Source of the DNA: Caballeronia sp. BR00000012568055
GTDB taxonomy: Bacteria > Pseudomonadota > Gammaproteobacteria > Burkholderiales > Burkholderiaceae
DNA: 64,000 bases
Assembly (NCBI RefSeq): GCF_029439455.1
Contig: NZ_JAQFVG010000358.1
Coordinates: 62,001-126,000, forward strand
Reading direction: 5' to 3'
A program made the position numbers and the translations under genes. Each line of letters opens with the position of its first letter. Within the stretch, counting starts at the first letter, position 1. The notes beneath the pieces are model-generated. The model had not been told where the DNA came from, searched no databases, and saw only the letters and a list, made by a program, of their open reading frames with translations. Positions 63,821 through 64,000 of the stretch are shown here, one piece after another.

Positions 63821-64000
63821 ATGGATTCCTTCTACAAGTATCACGTGTTCTTCTGCCTGAATCAGCGCGATGCCGACGCAGCGCGCCCGAGCTGCGCGAA
63901 TTGCAATGCGCAGGCCATGCAGGAACACGCGAAAAAGCGCGTTAAGCAACTCGGTCTCGCAGGCGACGGCAAGGTACGCATCAACAAGGCCGGTTGTCTG
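63821..64000 (+). CDS. Thioredoxin-like [2Fe-2S] ferredoxin (runs off the right edge)
   Basis: The first 60 residues: MDSFYKYHVFFCLNQRDADA, then ARPSCANCNAQAMQEHAKKRVKQLGLAGDGKVRINKAGCL. The cysteine arrangement near the N-terminus (FFCLNQR ... SCANC) followed by RINKAGCL is that of thioredoxin-like [2Fe-2S] ferredoxins, where four cysteines bind the cluster. The remainder lies beyond the window. AAGGCCGCAT precedes the ATG. It starts 26 bp after the VanZ-like gene. Confidence 0.85.
   Translation, partial: MDSFYKYHVFFCLNQRDADAARPSCANCNAQAMQEHAKKRVKQLGLAGDGKVRINKAGCL

Noticed and set aside
1-64000. tRNA genes, CRISPR arrays, insertion sequences or prophage
   Set aside because: No cloverleaf with T-loop GGTTCGA context, no spaced repeats, no transposase or integrase motifs were seen on either strand.

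Overview
The window is chromosomal DNA from a GC-rich betaproteobacterium, most likely Burkholderiaceae of the Paraburkholderia/Caballeronia type. The evidence is the flagellar/chemotaxis operon order motA-motB-cheY-cheA-cheW-MCP-cheR-cheD-cheB-cheY-cheZ behind flhDC, a MetH split into two polypeptides, a PhaM-like PHA-granule protein, a paired DUF2844/DUF3443 locus and DUF1840/DUF3567 small proteins. I see no insertion sequences, prophage genes, CRISPR arrays, rRNA or tRNA genes. Gene density is high and intergenic regions are short.

Left part (1-10 kb): the 5' end of aceK, co-oriented with an upstream MerR regulator that has a MerR-style operator/promoter; a divergent MBL-fold hydrolase; a DppA-like peptide-binding protein; and a CaCA-family cation antiporter preceded by what reads as a yybP-ykoY (Mn2+) riboswitch. 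Next comes a minus-strand cassette of a TPR/O-GlcNAc-transferase-like glycosyltransferase, a VioA-like sugar aminotransferase and an ATP-grasp/HAD fusion. It lies directly downstream of fliC-fliD-fliT and is best read as a flagellin glycosylation module.

Middle (10-35 kb): fliC (with a near-consensus sigma28 promoter), fliD and fliT. A housekeeping stretch follows (aldo/keto reductase, rpsU, two tandem paralogous unknown genes, tag, a GlcNAc-kinase-like protein, a Cof-type phosphatase, aqpZ, a GT4 glycosyltransferase). Then come flhDC, with a long regulatory upstream region, and the complete motor/chemotaxis operon with its own sigma28 promoter and a strong terminator after cheZ. The MCP in the operon ends in a WETF-type CheR/CheB tether.

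Right part (35-64 kb): a DUF2844 protein and a DUF3443 lipoprotein whose motifs suggest a pepsin-like bilobal aspartic-protease fold; the argS-SPOR-dsbA-SDR strand; split metH; an IclR-controlled FAH/LivJ-type/enoyl-CoA hydratase catabolic cluster; and phaM. After these lies a MerR-B12 regulator carrying the complete CarH/LitR photoreceptor signature, next to a diiron ferritin-like/desaturase-like protein. The end holds rfaE2, coaX-birA, a solitary HigA-like XRE protein, a four-gene MCE lipid-transport operon (STAS-MlaE, MlaF, MlaD, PqiC-like lipoprotein), a VanZ-like membrane protein and the start of a thioredoxin-like [2Fe-2S] ferredoxin.

All functions are read from motifs and remembered family features; no database search was run.
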